DNA of 6,252 bases, from the NCBI GenBank assembly GCA_946886855.1, contig CAMPJJ010000186.1, forward strand, positions 1 through 6,252, read 5' to 3'. Position numbers and translations under genes: made by a program. The DNA comes from an uncultured Roseateles sp. (GTDB taxonomy: Bacteria; Pseudomonadota; Gammaproteobacteria; Burkholderiales; Burkholderiaceae). The stretch's first letter is position 1, and each line of letters opens with the position of its first letter. Below the pieces are notes generated by a model. That model did no database searches, was not told the DNA's origin, and saw only the letters and a program-made list of their open reading frames with translations. Shown here in pieces: positions 5,264 to 6,252 of this stretch.

Positions 5264-6184
5264 TCAAGACAGCAAGGTCACGCCCTTGAGCGTGCAGGCA
5301 TACACCGCGTTGCGCAGTGCCGCGACCGCCTCGTAGCGGGTGAAGGTCCGGCGCCAGGCGAGCACGACGCGACGCGTCGGTGCCGGGTCTTCGAAGGGCA
5401 CGTAGCGCAGGTGCGGCGGGACGTGGTCCGGCACGCTCAGCGCCGGCACCACCGTGACGCCCATGCCGGACGCCACCATGTGCTTGATGGTCTCCAGCGA
5501 GCTGCCCTCGAAGCTCTTGCGGATGCCTTCGGCGTCCGTCGAGAAGCGCGCGAACTCCGGGCAGACCTCCAGCACGTGGTCGCGGAAGCAGTGGCCGTTG
5601 CCCAGCAGCAGCATGGTCTCGGCCTTGAGCTCCTCGGCGCTGATGCGCGGCTTCTTCGCCAGCGGATGCACCGCCGGGACCGCGACGACGAAGCTCTCGT
5701 CGTACAGCGGCGCCACCGCCAGGCCGGCGTCCGGGAAGGGTTCGGCCATGATCGCGCAGTCCAGTTCGCCGGTGCGCAGCATGTCCAGCAGCTTCTGGGT
5801 GAAGTTCTCCTGCAGCATCAGCGGCATGCGCGGATAGAGGTCGATGCAGTGCTTGACCAGCTCCGGCAGCAGGTAAGGCCCGATCGTGTAGATGATCCCC
5901 AGCCGCAGCGGCCCGTCCAGCGGATCCTTGCCCCGCTTGGCGATGTCCTTGATCGCGCTGGCCTGCTCGATCACCGACTGCGCCTGGCGCACGATGTCCT
6001 CGCCGAGCGGCGTCATCGTCACCTCGTTGGCGCCGCGCTCGAAGATCTTGACGTCGAGCTCCTCCTCCAGCTTCTTGATCGCCACCGACAAGGTCGGTTG
6101 GGAAACGAAGCAGGCTTCCGCGGCGCGGCCAAAATGGCGCTCGCGGGCGACGGCGACGATGTAGCGCAGTTCAGTCAGGGTCAT
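5264..6184 (-). CDS. oxyR: Hydrogen-peroxide-sensing LysR-type regulator OxyR
   Basis: This 306-residue cytoplasmic transcription factor is about the length of E. coli OxyR (305). The N-terminal winged helix-turn-helix is clear: MTLTELRYIVAVARERHFGR, then AAEACFVSQPTLSVAIKKLE (about 21-40). The C-terminal substrate-binding-like domain contains GPYLLPELV (102-110) and the redox segment GHCFRDHVLEVC, with Cys199 and Cys208 at the same residue numbers as the E. coli disulfide pair. SSLETIKHMVASGMGVTVVPALSVP closes the domain, as in the family. Peroxide-driven disulfide formation switches OxyR to activate catalase, peroxiredoxin and dps genes. The start follows the conserved MTLTELRY; an in-frame ATG nine bases upstream (6193) also exists, with GAGG very close to it, and cannot be excluded. 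dps lies about 0.8 kb downstream on the same strand, the two being separated by the NYN remnant. Confidence 0.95.
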   Translation of the reverse strand: MTLTELRYIVAVARERHFGRAAEACFVSQPTLSVAIKKLEEELDVKIFERGANEVTMTPLGEDIVRQAQSVIEQASAIKDIAKRGKDPLDGPLRLGIIYTIGPYLLPELVKHCIDLYPRMPLMLQENFTQKLLDMLRTGELDCAIMAEPFPDAGLAVAPLYDESFVVAVPAVHPLAKKPRISAEELKAETMLLLGNGHCFRDHVLEVCPEFARFSTDAEGIRKSFEGSSLETIKHMVASGMGVTVVPALSVPDHVPPHLRYVPFEDPAPTRRVVLAWRRTFTRYEAVAALRNAVYACTLKGVTLLS

Positions 6185-6228
6185 GGCCGGCATTGTCCTC
6201 AGAAAGCGGCCTCGTGACACCGTCCCGG

Positions 6229-6234
6229 TACACT
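6229..6234 (+). promoter_or_regulatory. Possible forward -10 element for a gene beyond the right edge
   Basis: TACACT matches four of six positions of the -10 consensus on the plus strand, within the oxyR upstream region. No matching -35 is seen at normal spacing, so this is weak. No gene other than oxyR can be recognised in 6185-6252. Confidence 0.15.
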
Positions 6235-6252
6235 GCCGCCCCACCCCCGGAC

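Noticed and set aside
5411..6217. 268-codon plus-strand frame opposite oxyR
   Set aside because: It is the shadow of oxyR, His/Arg/Gln-rich with no domain.
1..6252. CRISPR array, tRNA, rRNA, insertion sequence or phage attachment site
   Set aside because: I read for regularly spaced repeats, terminal inverted repeats, transposase motifs and tRNA-like cloverleaf signatures and saw none.

Overview
The window is high-GC DNA (about two thirds or more G+C by eye) with gene families and gene neighbourhoods typical of Betaproteobacteria, most likely order Burkholderiales. The main reasons are a beta-type OxyR with the family's two redox cysteines at 199 and 208, a Dps of the HNFHWN/ERIRSLG type, and a DUF3141/Pta/FabI carbon-storage-like cassette. 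No phylogeny was run, so the taxonomic call is inference.

Region 1 (1-3957) is a divergent metabolic cassette. On the minus strand a DUF3141 protein reads into an enoyl-ACP reductase of the FabI family through a 4-nt ATGA overlap; fabI runs off the left edge. DUF3141 proteins are alpha/beta-hydrolase proteins distantly like PHA synthases, and this one has a visible Cys-Asp-His triad. A phosphate acetyl/butyryltransferase reads the other way on the plus strand. The two starts are about 120 bp apart, with candidate promoters for both directions between them. From what is known of these families, the cassette probably links acyl-CoA, acyl-phosphate and enoyl-thioester pools, perhaps in polyhydroxyalkanoate or acid metabolism. 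The acetate kinase that commonly accompanies this set is not in the window.

Region 2 (3958-4812) is a stress module on the minus strand: dps, preceded by a 35-codon ORF with a perfect Shine-Dalgarno sequence, and before that a structured leader with nested hairpins, an anti-SD-like CCTCCTT and a small LysR-type dyad at a candidate promoter. The dps and pta stop codons abut exactly (TGA|TCA).

Region 3 (about 4813-5250) is a lower-quality, partly AT-richer stretch. It holds the C-terminal half of a NYN-domain (PIN-like nuclease) gene whose upstream half appears lost or out of frame, so it is probably a decaying gene.

Region 4 (5264-6252) is oxyR on the minus strand, the peroxide-sensing LysR regulator. 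It ends 13 bp from the NYN remnant and sits in the same neighbourhood as dps, a usual OxyR target. The last about 70 bp form its upstream region, with a weak forward -10-like sequence that may serve a gene beyond the right edge.

The cassette, the small ORF and the dps leader are the parts most worth a second look. Nothing here amounts to a clearly new system.
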